Assembly (NCBI GenBank): GCA_000195205.2
Contig: AEPR01000029.1
Coordinates: forward strand, 1 to 38,513
From: Oxalobacteraceae bacterium IMCC9480
GTDB taxonomy: Bacteria > Pseudomonadota > Gammaproteobacteria > Burkholderiales > Burkholderiaceae_D
Direction of reading: 5' to 3'
Length of the DNA stretch: 38,513 bases
How positions within the stretch are numbered: the stretch's first letter is position 1; each line of letters begins with the position of its first letter. This document shows positions 7,403 to 15,667 of the stretch, in pieces. A model generated the notes under the pieces. It was not told where the DNA came from, searched no databases, and was given only the letters and a program-made list of their open reading frames with translations. Made by a program: the position numbers and the translations under genes.

Positions 7403-7429
7403 GTTACGGCAGAAGCAAAAATTACTTGA
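7403..7429 (-). promoter_or_regulatory. Sigma-28 (FliA) promoter of flgMN
   Basis: Read on the minus strand: TCAAGTAA (7429-7422), 11-nt spacer, GCCGTAAC (7410-7403). The enteric consensus is TAAAGTTT-N11-GCCGATAA. Spacing is exact and the GCCG core is complete. Its position just upstream of flgM matches the class III flgM promoter known in enterics. Confidence 0.8.
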
Positions 7430-7462
7430 GTGTTTTATTTGCTGGTGGCCATAAAAAAATGA

Positions 7463-8155
7463 TCAATAGGTCACATCCACGTAACCACCGGCCCTGGCCA
7501 CTCCGCTGACCACCTGTCCTGCTGCGGTTCTAGCCTGTGCAATCTGGCCTTCTGCGGCATTGTTGAGTGCCCGCCCTTCGGTGGCGACCGAAAAACCCGG
7601 CCCGCTCGACACCAGCCGGACCGCCTGCCCCTGCTGCACGACTTGCTGGATACGCAGCGCGTCGGTGCGTAACGGACTACCCATGCCAAGCGACATCGCC
7701 ATCGTGCGACCAATGGCCTGGGCCGGATCGGTCAGGATACCCGCTGGTAGCACGGTCAGGTCGCCGCGCATGCGGATCACGTCATTGGGGCCGACCAGCT
7801 GCCCTTGCGCCAGCGGCGCTGCACTGGCGACATACTCGGCAATGACCTTGACCTGCGCGGTCACGTAGACGGTCCATGGCGACGGTGCCAGGCAGCGCAC
7901 GCCGACACTGGTCTTGCCCCAGACCCGGCTGCCTGCCGGCAGGAAGGCTTCCGGAACCGGGCAGGCCGGCAGATTCATGCGGGCATCGAGCTGGCCGACC
8001 GTGATCGTCACATCGCCGGGTGAACCGGCCGACTGGGCGCGCAGGAAGCGTTCGACCGTCGTGCGGATGGTGGCCGGATCCTGGCGCGGGGCCATGATCT
8101 GTGCGGTAGCAGGCAGTGACAGCAGGCAGGCGAGTGCGACGAGCAGGGTTTTCAT
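7463..8155 (-). CDS. flgA: FlgA, P-ring assembly chaperone
   Basis: 230 residues from ATG 8155, the start that gives a signal peptide (MKTLLVALACLLSLPATAQ); the frame is open 45 nt further upstream. The C-terminal SAF domain is clear: PLAQGQLVGPNDVIRMRGDLTVLPAGILTDPAQAIGRTMAMSLGMGSPLRTDALRIQQVVQQGQAVRLVSSGPGFSVATEGRALNNAAEGQIAQARTAAGQVVSGVARAGGYVDV. The N-terminal domain holds a Cys pair (LPACPVPEAF and GVRCLAP), as in other FlgA proteins. FlgA is periplasmic and assists FlgI polymerisation into the P ring. It is divergent from flgB and followed by flgMN, which has its own promoter. Confidence 0.92.
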   Translation of the reverse strand: MKTLLVALACLLSLPATAQIMAPRQDPATIRTTVERFLRAQSAGSPGDVTITVGQLDARMNLPACPVPEAFLPAGSRVWGKTSVGVRCLAPSPWTVYVTAQVKVIAEYVASAAPLAQGQLVGPNDVIRMRGDLTVLPAGILTDPAQAIGRTMAMSLGMGSPLRTDALRIQQVVQQGQAVRLVSSGPGFSVATEGRALNNAAEGQIAQARTAAGQVVSGVARAGGYVDVTY

Positions 8156-8237
8156 GGCAATCAGTGTGTTGAGATCAGCCTTGATGGTAACGACCAGCAA
8201 GATGTCCCAAGCGCCAAACAGAGCAGATTTCGTTGAT

Positions 8238-8276
8238 CTGATCGCCTGATCAGCACCATGGCGGCGTCCGTATTAT
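8238..8276 (+). promoter_or_regulatory. flgA-flgB intergenic dyad and -10-like element
   Basis: CTGATC-GCCT-GATCAG (8238-8253) is a dyad with perfect 6-bp arms. TATTAT (8271-8276) follows 17 nt later and could be the -10 of the flgB operon; there is no good -35, as expected for an activator-dependent (class II) flagellar promoter. I cannot match the dyad to a known FlhDC box, so the binder is unknown. Confidence 0.3.
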
Positions 8277-8326
8277 CCAGTGTGTGAAAGACCTGTATCG
8301 AATCGGCCTGCATAACGGAGAGTGCC

Positions 8327-8779
8327 ATGATCGGAAAACTGGACGACTACCTGCGCTTCAATGAAACCGCCTTGAACCTGCGCGGACAGCGACAGCAATT
8401 GATTGCATCAAACATCGCCAACGCGGACACGCCTAACTACAAGGCGCGCGACATCGACTTCAATAGCGCCATGAAATCCGCATTGGCCCGCAGCGGCACG
8501 GCCACCGGGGCAACGATGGCGACGGCAGCAGTACAGCCGGCCGAGCTGGCGCGGACCTCGACGACGCATTTGTCTGCGAAATCAGGCCATGGTGGCAATA
8601 GCGGCGTGAACGGCGTACCTTTGCTTTACAGAAATATTCAGCAAGGCGCGGTCGATGGCAATACCGTCGACATGGATGCCGAGCGCAACGCCTTCGCCGA
8701 CAACGCAATCCGTTACGAAGCCGGCATCACGATGATCAGCGGCCAGATCAAGAGCATGCTCAGCGCCATACAAGGGTAA
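8327..8779 (+). CDS. flgB: FlgB, proximal rod protein
   Basis: 150 residues, the usual FlgB length. The flagellar rod motif is at residues 27-42 ([16 protein letters not shown]), with the C-terminal axial helix at the end ([34 protein letters not shown]). FlgB forms part of the proximal rod, next to FliE and the MS ring. GGAG precedes the ATG. It is the first gene of flgBCDEFGHIJ; flgC follows after 5 nt. Confidence 0.95.
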   Translation: MIGKLDDYLRFNETALNLRGQRQQLIASNIANADTPNYKARDIDFNSAMKSALARSGTATGATMATAAVQPAELARTSTTHLSAKSGHGGNSGVNGVPLLYRNIQQGAVDGNTVDMDAERNAFADNAIRYEAGITMISGQIKSMLSAIQG

Positions 8780-8784
8780 TCATC

Positions 8785-9192
8785 ATGTCTTTGTTCAGTA
8801 TTTTTAACGTGGCCGGATCGGCCATGAGTGCCCAGGCCCAGCGACTCAATGTGGTTGCCTCGAACATCGCCAACGCCGATAGCACCACCAGCACGAACGG
8901 CCAGGTCTACAAAGCCAAGCAGGTCGTGTTCAGTGCGGTGCCGGTCGGTGGCGATGCGGCTGCCAGCGGCGTCAAGGTCGACAAGGTACTTGAAGACACG
9001 GCGGCGCCGCGACTGGTGTACGACCCGAAACATCCGCAGGCCGACGAAAAGGGCTATGTCTCCATGCCCAACGTCAATGTGGTCGAGGAGATGGTCAACA
9101 TGATCTCGGCCTCGCGTTCCTACCAGACCAATGTCGAAACAATGAATGCAGCCAAGACGCTGCTGCTGAAAACCCTGACCATCGGTCAGTAA
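8785..9192 (+). CDS. flgC: FlgC, proximal rod protein
   Basis: 135 residues. The N-terminal axial motif is [16 protein letters not shown] (about residues 19-34). The C-terminal motif is [45 protein letters not shown], the conserved FlgC/FlgG-type axial helix. FlgC polymerises with FlgB and FlgF in the periplasmic rod. It sits between flgB and flgD in the expected order with short gaps. Confidence 0.95.
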   Translation: MSLFSIFNVAGSAMSAQAQRLNVVASNIANADSTTSTNGQVYKAKQVVFSAVPVGGDAAASGVKVDKVLEDTAAPRLVYDPKHPQADEKGYVSMPNVNVVEEMVNMISASRSYQTNVETMNAAKTLLLKTLTIGQ

Positions 9193-9209
9193 ACTTCCCG
9201 GGATATCAG

Positions 9210-9884
9210 ATGACTACCATCACCAATAACGTCGCTTCCCCAGCCTTGCTGGCCACCATGAATCCGTCAGCGACGGCCTCTGCCAGCAGCAGCGCCAGCG
9301 CGACGCAAGACCGCTTCATGAAATTGCTGGTCACGCAAATGAAGAACCAGGATCCGCTCAATCCGCTCGACAACGCGCAGGTCACCAGCCAGCTGGCGCA
9401 ACTGTCGACCGTCAGCGGCATCGACAAGATGAACACCACGCTCGAATCGATGATCGCCAGCCAGCAATCCGGCTCGGCCGTCCAGGCTGCCGGCATGATC
9501 GGTCATGGCGTGCTGGCACCGGGCAAGCAGATGGCGCTGGCGTCGGGTAATGCCGTCTTTGGTGTTGACCTGGCCGCCTCCGCAGAAAAAGTCAAGGTCA
9601 CGGTCCGCGATGTCAATGGCGTGGCAGTGCATACGATAGATCTTGGCGCCAAGGATGCCGGCACATTGGCACTGGCCTGGGATGGCGTAAAAGACGATGG
9701 CAGCAAGGCGGCCGATGGCACGTACACCTTTGATGTGGCGGCCTCTGCCGGTACCGCCCCGGTCAGCGCCACCGCGCTGGCGTTTGGCCAGGTGTCGAGC
9801 GTGTCAACCAGCGCCACCGGCGTGAAGCTCAATGTGACCAACCTCGGCGCGATCGGCATGACCGACGTGCGCCAGATTCTTTAA
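9210..9884 (+). CDS. flgD: FlgD, hook-cap (hook scaffold) protein
   Basis: 224 residues. The conserved N-terminal region is RFMKLLVTQMKNQDPLNPLDNAQVTSQLAQLSTVSGIDKMNTTL (about residues 35-78), the signature needed for export and capping. The rest holds the FlgD Ig-like/tudor domains (VKVTVRDVNGVAVHTIDLGAKDAGTLALAWDGVKDDGSKAADGTYTFDVAA). FlgD sits at the tip of the growing hook and is shed when FlgK arrives. An Ala/Ser-rich linker precedes the first motif. Confidence 0.94.
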   Translation: MTTITNNVASPALLATMNPSATASASSSASATQDRFMKLLVTQMKNQDPLNPLDNAQVTSQLAQLSTVSGIDKMNTTLESMIASQQSGSAVQAAGMIGHGVLAPGKQMALASGNAVFGVDLAASAEKVKVTVRDVNGVAVHTIDLGAKDAGTLALAWDGVKDDGSKAADGTYTFDVAASAGTAPVSATALAFGQVSSVSTSATGVKLNVTNLGAIGMTDVRQIL

Positions 9885-9917
9885 TCAGTCGTTCACACCA
9901 ATTTCAGGGAGTACAAC

Positions 9918-11141
9918 ATGGGTTTCCAGCAAGGTTTGAGCGGTCTGAACGCCGCTTCCAAGAGTCTCGAAGTCACCGGCAATAACGTGGCCAATTCCAG
10001 TACCGTCGGTTTCAAGAGTGCGCAAGCCCAGTTCGCCGACGTGTATGCCAGTTCCCTCACCGGCGGTGGCGCATCGCAGGTCGGGATCGGCACCAGCGTG
10101 GCGACCGTGGCGCAGCAATTCACCCAGGGCAACGTGACGGCATCGAACAATCCGCTCGACCTGGCCATCAACGGCGGCGGCTTTTTCCGGCTCAGTACCG
10201 GTGGCGCGATTACCTACAGCCGCAACGGCCAGTTTCAGCTCGACAAAAATGGCGGCATCGTCAACTCGAATGGCGCGCACCTGACCGGCTTCGGGGTCTC
10301 GGCAACTGGTGTGCTGGCGACCGGTACGCCCTCGAATCTGGTGATCAACACGGCTGACCTGGCACCGAAGACGACGTCCGAAGTCAAGCTGCTGGTCAAT
10401 CTGGATTCGCGTGAGACAACGCCCAAAACGACCACCTTCAGCGCGACTGATCCCACCAGCTATAACCGCTCGACGTCGGTATCGGTGTTCGATTCGCTGG
10501 GTAATTCGCACGTGCTGCAATCCTATTTTGTCAGGACATCACCAACGGCTAGTACCTGGGATGTGTACGGCACCGCCGATGGTGCTTCGCTGACACCTGC
10601 GCTGATAGGGTCGTTGTCATTCAATACCGATGGCGGCTTGACGACAGCGCAACCATTTAGTGCCACGTTGCCGACCACGGTGACACCGGGTGCCAGTGCG
10701 CTCACGCTCAAGTTTGATTTGACCGGGACAACCCAGTTCGGCTCGACCTTCGGTCTCAATACCCAGAGCCAGGACGGCTACACCTCGGGCAAGCTGTCGG
10801 GCTTTGCCACCGGTGCCGACGGCGTCATCACCGGTCGCTACACGAACGGCAAATCGGCCACGCTGGGACAAGTCGTGCTGTCGAACTTCACCAACCCGAA
10901 CGGCTTGCAAAACCTTGGCAACAACGTCTGGAGCGAGACCGCAGCGTCGGGCGGACCGCTGGTCGGTACGCCAAACTCCGGCAACCTTGGCGTGCTGCAA
11001 TCGTCGGCGGTCGAGGACTCGAACGTCGACCTGACCGCCGAGCTGGTCAACATGATTACCGCCCAGCGCTTTTATCAGGCCAACGCACAAACCATCAAGA
11101 CCCAGGATCAAGTCCTGCAGACGCTGGTCAACTTGCGCTAA
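9918..11141 (+). CDS. flgE: FlgE, flagellar hook protein
   Basis: 407 residues, typical for FlgE. The N-terminus MGFQQGLSGLNAASKSLEVTGNNVANSSTVGFKSAQAQFADVY carries the flagellar rod-family motif, and LDLAINGGGFFRL follows near residue 75. The C-terminal axial helix reads AELVNMITAQRFYQANAQTIKTQDQVLQTLVNLR. The variable surface domains lie between. An AGGGAG ribosome site precedes the start. FlgE subunits form the flexible hook; length is set by FliK, encoded in the fli part of this window. Confidence 0.95.
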   Translation: MGFQQGLSGLNAASKSLEVTGNNVANSSTVGFKSAQAQFADVYASSLTGGGASQVGIGTSVATVAQQFTQGNVTASNNPLDLAINGGGFFRLSTGGAITYSRNGQFQLDKNGGIVNSNGAHLTGFGVSATGVLATGTPSNLVINTADLAPKTTSEVKLLVNLDSRETTPKTTTFSATDPTSYNRSTSVSVFDSLGNSHVLQSYFVRTSPTASTWDVYGTADGASLTPALIGSLSFNTDGGLTTAQPFSATLPTTVTPGASALTLKFDLTGTTQFGSTFGLNTQSQDGYTSGKLSGFATGADGVITGRYTNGKSATLGQVVLSNFTNPNGLQNLGNNVWSETAASGGPLVGTPNSGNLGVLQSSAVEDSNVDLTAELVNMITAQRFYQANAQTIKTQDQVLQTLVNLR

Positions 11142-11166
11142 TCGATAACGACTACAGGGAGCCGCC

Positions 11167-11904
11167 ATGGACCGGATGATTTACACCGCGATGACCGGTG
11201 CCAAGCATGTGATGGAGCAGCAAAGCACCACCGCCAACAACCTGGCCAACGCCACCACCACCGGATTCCGGGCCCAGCTCGATACCTTCCGCGCGGTGCC
11301 GGTGCAGGGGCCGGGACTGGCGACACGGGCCTTCGTGGTCGATTCGACAGTCGGTGCCGATTTTTCGCAGGGCGCGTTGCAGCAGACCGGCCGCGCGCTC
11401 GATGTCGCCATCCAGGGCAAGGGCTGGCTGGCGGTCGACATGCCGGATGGCACCGAAGCCTATACCCGTCATGGCAGCCTCAAGGTCAATGAAAACGGTC
11501 TCCTGCAAACCCAGGGCGGCCTCAATATCGTCGGCGACAGCGGACCGATCACGATTCCGCCGGACGTCAATGTGACAATCGGCAAGGATGGCACGGTGTC
11601 GTCGGTCGAATCCGGCTCCAAGCCGGGGCAGGCGGTCATCATCGGTCGTATCAAGCTGGTCAATCCGCCCGAAGAGACGATGACCCGCGGCGATGACACG
11701 CTGTTCCGGGTCAAGACCCCCGGTGGTGTCGAAGCCGATCCTAATGTGACCCTGGCCGAGGGCGCGCTGGAGAGCAGCAATGTCAATGTGGTCGACGCGA
11801 TGGTCAACATGATCAGCCTGTCGCGCCAGTTCGAGATGCACATGAGCTTGCTCAAGAACGCCGAAACCAATTCGACCAAGGCAGCCCAGATTCTGGCGCT
11901 GTAA
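11167..11904 (+). CDS. flgF: FlgF, proximal rod protein
   Basis: 245 residues. The N-terminal axial motif is MTGAKHVMEQQSTTANNLANATTTGFRAQLDTFRAVPV, followed by DVAIQGKGWLAVDMPDGTEAYTRHGSLKVNENGLLQT, the conserved FlgF/FlgG core. The C-terminus LESSNVNVVDAMVNMISLSRQFEMHMSLLKNAETNSTKAAQILAL is the axial helix. The protein caps the proximal rod before FlgG. It follows flgE by 25 nt; a 166-nt gap separates it from flgG, which is long for this operon. Confidence 0.94.
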   Translation: MDRMIYTAMTGAKHVMEQQSTTANNLANATTTGFRAQLDTFRAVPVQGPGLATRAFVVDSTVGADFSQGALQQTGRALDVAIQGKGWLAVDMPDGTEAYTRHGSLKVNENGLLQTQGGLNIVGDSGPITIPPDVNVTIGKDGTVSSVESGSKPGQAVIIGRIKLVNPPEETMTRGDDTLFRVKTPGGVEADPNVTLAEGALESSNVNVVDAMVNMISLSRQFEMHMSLLKNAETNSTKAAQILAL

Positions 11905-12070
11905 CCGCCGCCGCGCCGTAAAGTTGCAAAGCGGCAAAGCGCGATCAGGCCCCGAAAACCGTCCCATCTCCGCGCATCGATTTCTCTCTTCCCCGCGCAC
12001 AATGTTCACACTGACCGCACGCCGATACCGGCGGCGGTTCCCGTGATGACTGCCTTCGTGGAGCAAGAAA

Positions 12071-12853
12071 ATGATACGTTCACTGTGGATTTCCAAGACC
12101 GGCCTGGAGGCGCAACAGACGCAGATGGACGTCATTTCGAACAACCTGGCCAACGTCAGCACGAGTGGCTTCAAGCGTTCGCGCGCGGTGTTCGAAGACT
12201 TGCTGTACCAGACCCTGCGCCAGCCCGGCGCGCAATCGTCGCAGCAGACCCAGCTGCCGTCCGGCCTGCAGCTCGGTACCGGTGTGCGACCAGTGGCGAC
12301 TGAACGGATTTTCACGCAGGGCAACCTGCAGCAAACCAGCAATGATAAAGACGTCGCGATCCAGGGTCAGGGATTTTTCCAGGTGCTGCTGCCCGATGGC
12401 ACCACCGCCTATACCCGTGACGGCTCGTTCCAGATTGACAGCCAGGGCCAGATGGTGACCTCGAGCGGTTTTGTGATCCAGCCGGCGATTACGATCCCGG
12501 CGGCCGCGCAGTCGCTGACGGTCGGACGCGACGGCACCATTTCGATCACGCTGCAAGGCACCGCCGCCGCGACCCAGATCGGGGCCTTGCAACTGGCCAC
12601 CTTCATCAATCCGGCCGGACTTGAAAGCAAGGGCGAAAACCTGTACGTCGAGACCGGCGCGTCCGGCACCGCCAACACCAACACGCCGGGGACCAACGGT
12701 GCCGGCATCCTGTCGCAAGGCTATGTCGAGACTTCCAACGTCAGCGTGGTCGAAGAACTGGTCAACATGATCCAGACCCAGCGCGCCTATGAAATCAACA
12801 GCAAGGCGATTTCGACGTCCGACCAGATGCTGGCCAAGCTGTCGCAGCTCTGA
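12071..12853 (+). CDS. flgG: FlgG, distal rod protein
   Basis: 260 residues, the invariant FlgG length. The start [110 protein letters not shown] is highly conserved. The C-terminus is [46 protein letters not shown] (12060-12063) lies 7 nt before ATG. FlgG forms the distal rod that passes through the P and L rings. Confidence 0.96.
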   Translation: MIRSLWISKTGLEAQQTQMDVISNNLANVSTSGFKRSRAVFEDLLYQTLRQPGAQSSQQTQLPSGLQLGTGVRPVATERIFTQGNLQQTSNDKDVAIQGQGFFQVLLPDGTTAYTRDGSFQIDSQGQMVTSSGFVIQPAITIPAAAQSLTVGRDGTISITLQGTAAATQIGALQLATFINPAGLESKGENLYVETGASGTANTNTPGTNGAGILSQGYVETSNVSVVEELVNMIQTQRAYEINSKAISTSDQMLAKLSQL

Positions 12854-12875
12854 TAGCGCCGGATTTCAGGAGACC

Positions 12876-13550
12876 ATGATGACTGTGATGATGCGTTTGT
12901 GTTCCGTGCTGCTGCTGGTCAGCGTGTTCAGCGGTTGCGCTGTGACACCGACCACCATCGTGTCCCGCCCGGCGATACCGGCCGCGCCGCGACCACTGCC
13001 GCTGGCCGCAAGTAACGGTGCGATTTTCCAGACCGCGGCTTACCGGCCCTTGTTCGAAGACCGTCGTGCACGGCTGATCGGCGACACGCTGACCATCACC
13101 ATCAACGAAAAAACCACTGCCGGCAAAGCCGGAGCGGCGTCCTCGAGCAAGAGTGGCAGCGCCAATCTGGCCGTGCCCAAGCTATTCGGCGCACCGACCA
13201 CGACCACCGCCGACCTGGCCTTCAATGCCACTGGCGGCAACAAATACGATGACAAGGGCGCGGCCACCTCGAACAACAACTTCAACGGCACCATCGGCGT
13301 GACCGTCGTCGATGTGCTGGCCAACGGTTATCTGGTGGTCAGCGGCGAGAAACAGATCGGCCTTGATCGCGGCACCGAATTCATCCGCTTCTCCGGCGTC
13401 GTCAATCCCGACTTTATCGTCGGCGGCAATAACGTCGCCTCGACCCAGGTGGCCGATGCCCGCGTCGAATACCGTACCAATACCCACATCGATCCGGCCG
13501 AGATGATGGGCTTGCTGACACGCTTCTTCCTGAGCGTCATACCGCTTTAA
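12876..13550 (+). CDS. flgH: FlgH, L-ring lipoprotein
   Basis: 224 residues from ATG 12876. The next codon is also ATG and sits at better spacing (6 nt) from the AGGAG site, so either may be used. A lipoprotein signal ends at FSGC, placing the acylated Cys at residue 21. The conserved FlgH core is [28 protein letters not shown], followed by [58 protein letters not shown]. The C-terminus is the [14 protein letters not shown] strand. FlgH builds the outer-membrane L ring around the rod. It lies 22 nt after flgG and 10 nt before flgI. Confidence 0.95.
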   Translation: MMTVMMRLCSVLLLVSVFSGCAVTPTTIVSRPAIPAAPRPLPLAASNGAIFQTAAYRPLFEDRRARLIGDTLTITINEKTTAGKAGAASSSKSGSANLAVPKLFGAPTTTTADLAFNATGGNKYDDKGAATSNNNFNGTIGVTVVDVLANGYLVVSGEKQIGLDRGTEFIRFSGVVNPDFIVGGNNVASTQVADARVEYRTNTHIDPAEMMGLLTRFFLSVIPL

Positions 13551-13560
13551 AAGGAACACC

Positions 13561-14678
13561 ATGAATACCCAGATACTGGCCCGGATTTTTCTTGCGCTGA
13601 CGTGCGCTGCCAGCCTGTGCAGTGCACCGGCAGCCCATGCTGAGCGCTTGAAGGATCTCGCCAGCATTCAGGGCGTGCGCCAAAATCAGTTGCTCGGTTA
13701 TGGCCTGGTGGTTGGCCTTGATGGCAGTGGTGACCAGACCACGCAAACACCGTTCACGGTGCAAAGCGTGATCAGCATGTTGCAGGGAATGGGCGTCAAT
13801 TTGCCGGCGGCGACCACGCTGCAGCTGAAGAATGTCGCGGCGGTGATGGTGACCACCTCATTGCCGGCCTTCGCGCGGCCCGGCCAGACGCTCGACATCA
13901 CGGTGTCGTCGATGGGCAATGCAAAAAGCCTGCGCGGCGGCACCTTGCTGATGACGCCGCTCAAAGGTGCCGACGGCCAGATCTATGCGATGGCGCAAGG
14001 CAGCCTGATTGTCGGTGGCGTCGGTGCTGCCGCACCGGGCGCGAAAGCGCAGATCAATCACCTCAGCGTCGGGCGGGTGTCGGCCGGCGCGACGGTGGAG
14101 CGCGCGGTAGCCAACAGCTTGCAAGAGGGGTCGGCGATTTTCCTCGAATTGAAAGAGTCCGATTTTTCGACAGCCAGCCTGGTGGTCGATGCCGTCATAA
14201 ACGCTTTGGCCCGAGCACGGCAGCGGCGCAGGACGGCCGCGTCATCAAGGTCAATGCACCGATGGGCACGGATGAGCGGGTGGCTTTTTTGGGGGCGCTC
14301 GAAAGCCTGGCGCTGACACCGGCGCAGGGCAGCGCCAAAATTATCCTCAACGGCCGGACCGGATCGATCGTGATGAACCAGGCGGTAACCCTGGAAGCCT
14401 GTGCGGTAGCCCATGGCAACCTGTCGGTAGTAATCAATACGGATGCTTCGGTCAGCCAGCCCAATGCGCTGGCCGCCGGGCAGACCGTGGTGACGGCAAG
14501 CTCGCAGATCGACATCACCAAAGAGCCGGGCAAGGTGCTGTTGCTCAAGGCCGGCGCCTCGCTGGCCGACGTGGTCAAGGCACTCAATGCGATCGGTGCC
14601 ACGCCACAAGACTTGCTGGCGATCCTGCAAGCCATGAAAGCCTCGGGCGCGCTGCGTGCCGAACTTGAAATCATTTGA
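13561..14678 (+). pseudogene. flgI: flgI, P-ring protein, split by a one-base frameshift
   Basis: The first frame opens at ATG 13561 with a signal peptide ([27 protein letters not shown]) and runs as normal FlgI ([53 protein letters not shown]...) up to ...[10 protein letters not shown], residue 212. It then shifts into 39 unrelated residues and stops at 14316. FlgI homology resumes in the -1 frame as [39 protein letters not shown] and continues to the normal end at 14678. Adding one A after GTC near 14196 restores VVDAVNKRFGP. Repaired length would be about 372 residues, normal for FlgI. No slippery motif is visible. The cause is either a sequencing error or a real mutation that would remove the periplasmic P ring and motility. 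Confidence 0.85.
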
Positions 14679-14689
14679 CCGGAGCGACG

Positions 14690-15598
14690 ATGGCCATCAA
14701 TCAAATCGGCTTGTCTGCAGACCAGCTTGCCTTCGATGCAAAAGAAATCGGCAAACTGCAGCAGGGCGCCAAGCAGAATTCGCCGGAAGCGATCAAGGCC
14801 TCGGCCAAGCAGTTCGAGGCACTGTTCATGAACATGATCATGAAGAGCATGCGCGACGCGACGCCGCAGGATGGCATGTTCGATAACTCCGAGACCAAGA
14901 CCTATACCGCGATGATGGACCAGAAGGTTAGCGAAAATCTGGCCAAGCGCGGCGTCGGCCTGGCCGACGTGCTGTTCCGGCAATTGTCGGTGGTGACCTC
15001 GACGCCGGCCAGTGGCGCACTCAACGAATCGACACTCGATCCGTCAATGATGAAACCCGCCACACCGCTGAAAAATTCATTCGAGGCAGGGTTGCCGGCC
15101 TTGACGGTACCGGTGCGCAAAAGCTATCCGGCCCAGCCGGCGCATGTGAAAGCGTTCCAGGACAAGCTGGGTGCCGAGGCCGAAGAAGCCAGTCGCGCCA
15201 ACGGTATCCCGGCCAAGTTCATGCTCGGCCAGGCCGCACTCGAAACCGGCTGGGGCAAAAAAGAAATCATCGCCGCCGACGGCAAGACCAGTCACAACCT
15301 GTTTGGCATCAAGGCCGGCGCGGGCTGGACCGGCAAGGTGGTCGAGGCCAGGACCACCGAGTACGTCAATGGCGTGGCACAAAGCCGGATCGAAAAATTC
15401 CGGGCTTACGATTCTTATGCCGACGCCTTCAAGGATTACGGACGCCTGATCACCAACAATCCGCGCTACAAGAACGTGATGGCCAATGTCACCGATGCGA
15501 CCGGTTTCGCACAAGGCCTGCAACGTGCCGGCTATGCCACCGATCCGCTGTACGCAACCAAACTGGCCAGCATCATCAAGAATTCATTGCTGGCGTAA
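14690..15598 (+). CDS. flgJ: FlgJ, rod-cap protein with muramidase domain
   Basis: 302 residues from ATG 14690, chosen over an upstream TTG because GGAG (14681-14684) is 5 nt before it. The N-terminal half is the rod-capping domain (AKQFEALFMNMIMKSMRDATPQDGMFDNSETKTYTAMMDQKVSENLAKRGVGLADVLFRQL, residues 40-99). The C-terminal half is a glucosaminidase/muramidase domain (IPAKFMLGQAALETGWGKKEI, NLFGIKAG, FRAYDSYADAFKDYGRLI), with E185 as the likely catalytic acid. This dual form is typical of beta- and gammaproteobacteria. It caps the growing rod and opens the peptidoglycan. It begins 11 nt after flgI. Confidence 0.95.
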   Translation: MAINQIGLSADQLAFDAKEIGKLQQGAKQNSPEAIKASAKQFEALFMNMIMKSMRDATPQDGMFDNSETKTYTAMMDQKVSENLAKRGVGLADVLFRQLSVVTSTPASGALNESTLDPSMMKPATPLKNSFEAGLPALTVPVRKSYPAQPAHVKAFQDKLGAEAEEASRANGIPAKFMLGQAALETGWGKKEIIAADGKTSHNLFGIKAGAGWTGKVVEARTTEYVNGVAQSRIEKFRAYDSYADAFKDYGRLITNNPRYKNVMANVTDATGFAQGLQRAGYATDPLYATKLASIIKNSLLA

Positions 15599-15609
15599 CG
15601 GGACCGCGC

Positions 15610-15636
15610 TCAAGTTTCCGGCGGCACTGCCGTCAA
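15610..15636 (+). promoter_or_regulatory. Sigma-28 (FliA) promoter of flgKL
   Basis: TCAAGTTT (15610-15617), an 11-nt spacer and GCCGTCAA (15629-15636) match the FliA consensus with exact spacing. It lies 31 nt upstream of the flgK start, in the 69-nt gap after flgJ, and makes flgKL a late (class III) unit separate from flgB-J. The variant resembles that of the flgM promoter in this window (TCAAGT in place of TAAAGT, GCCGT in place of GCCGA). Confidence 0.8.
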
Positions 15637-15667
15637 CGGGTATGTCACCGGAAAGAAGATAACTATC

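Noticed and set aside
11152-12342. 396-residue minus-strand open frame
   Set aside because: Antisense to flgF and flgG, both well conserved on the plus strand.
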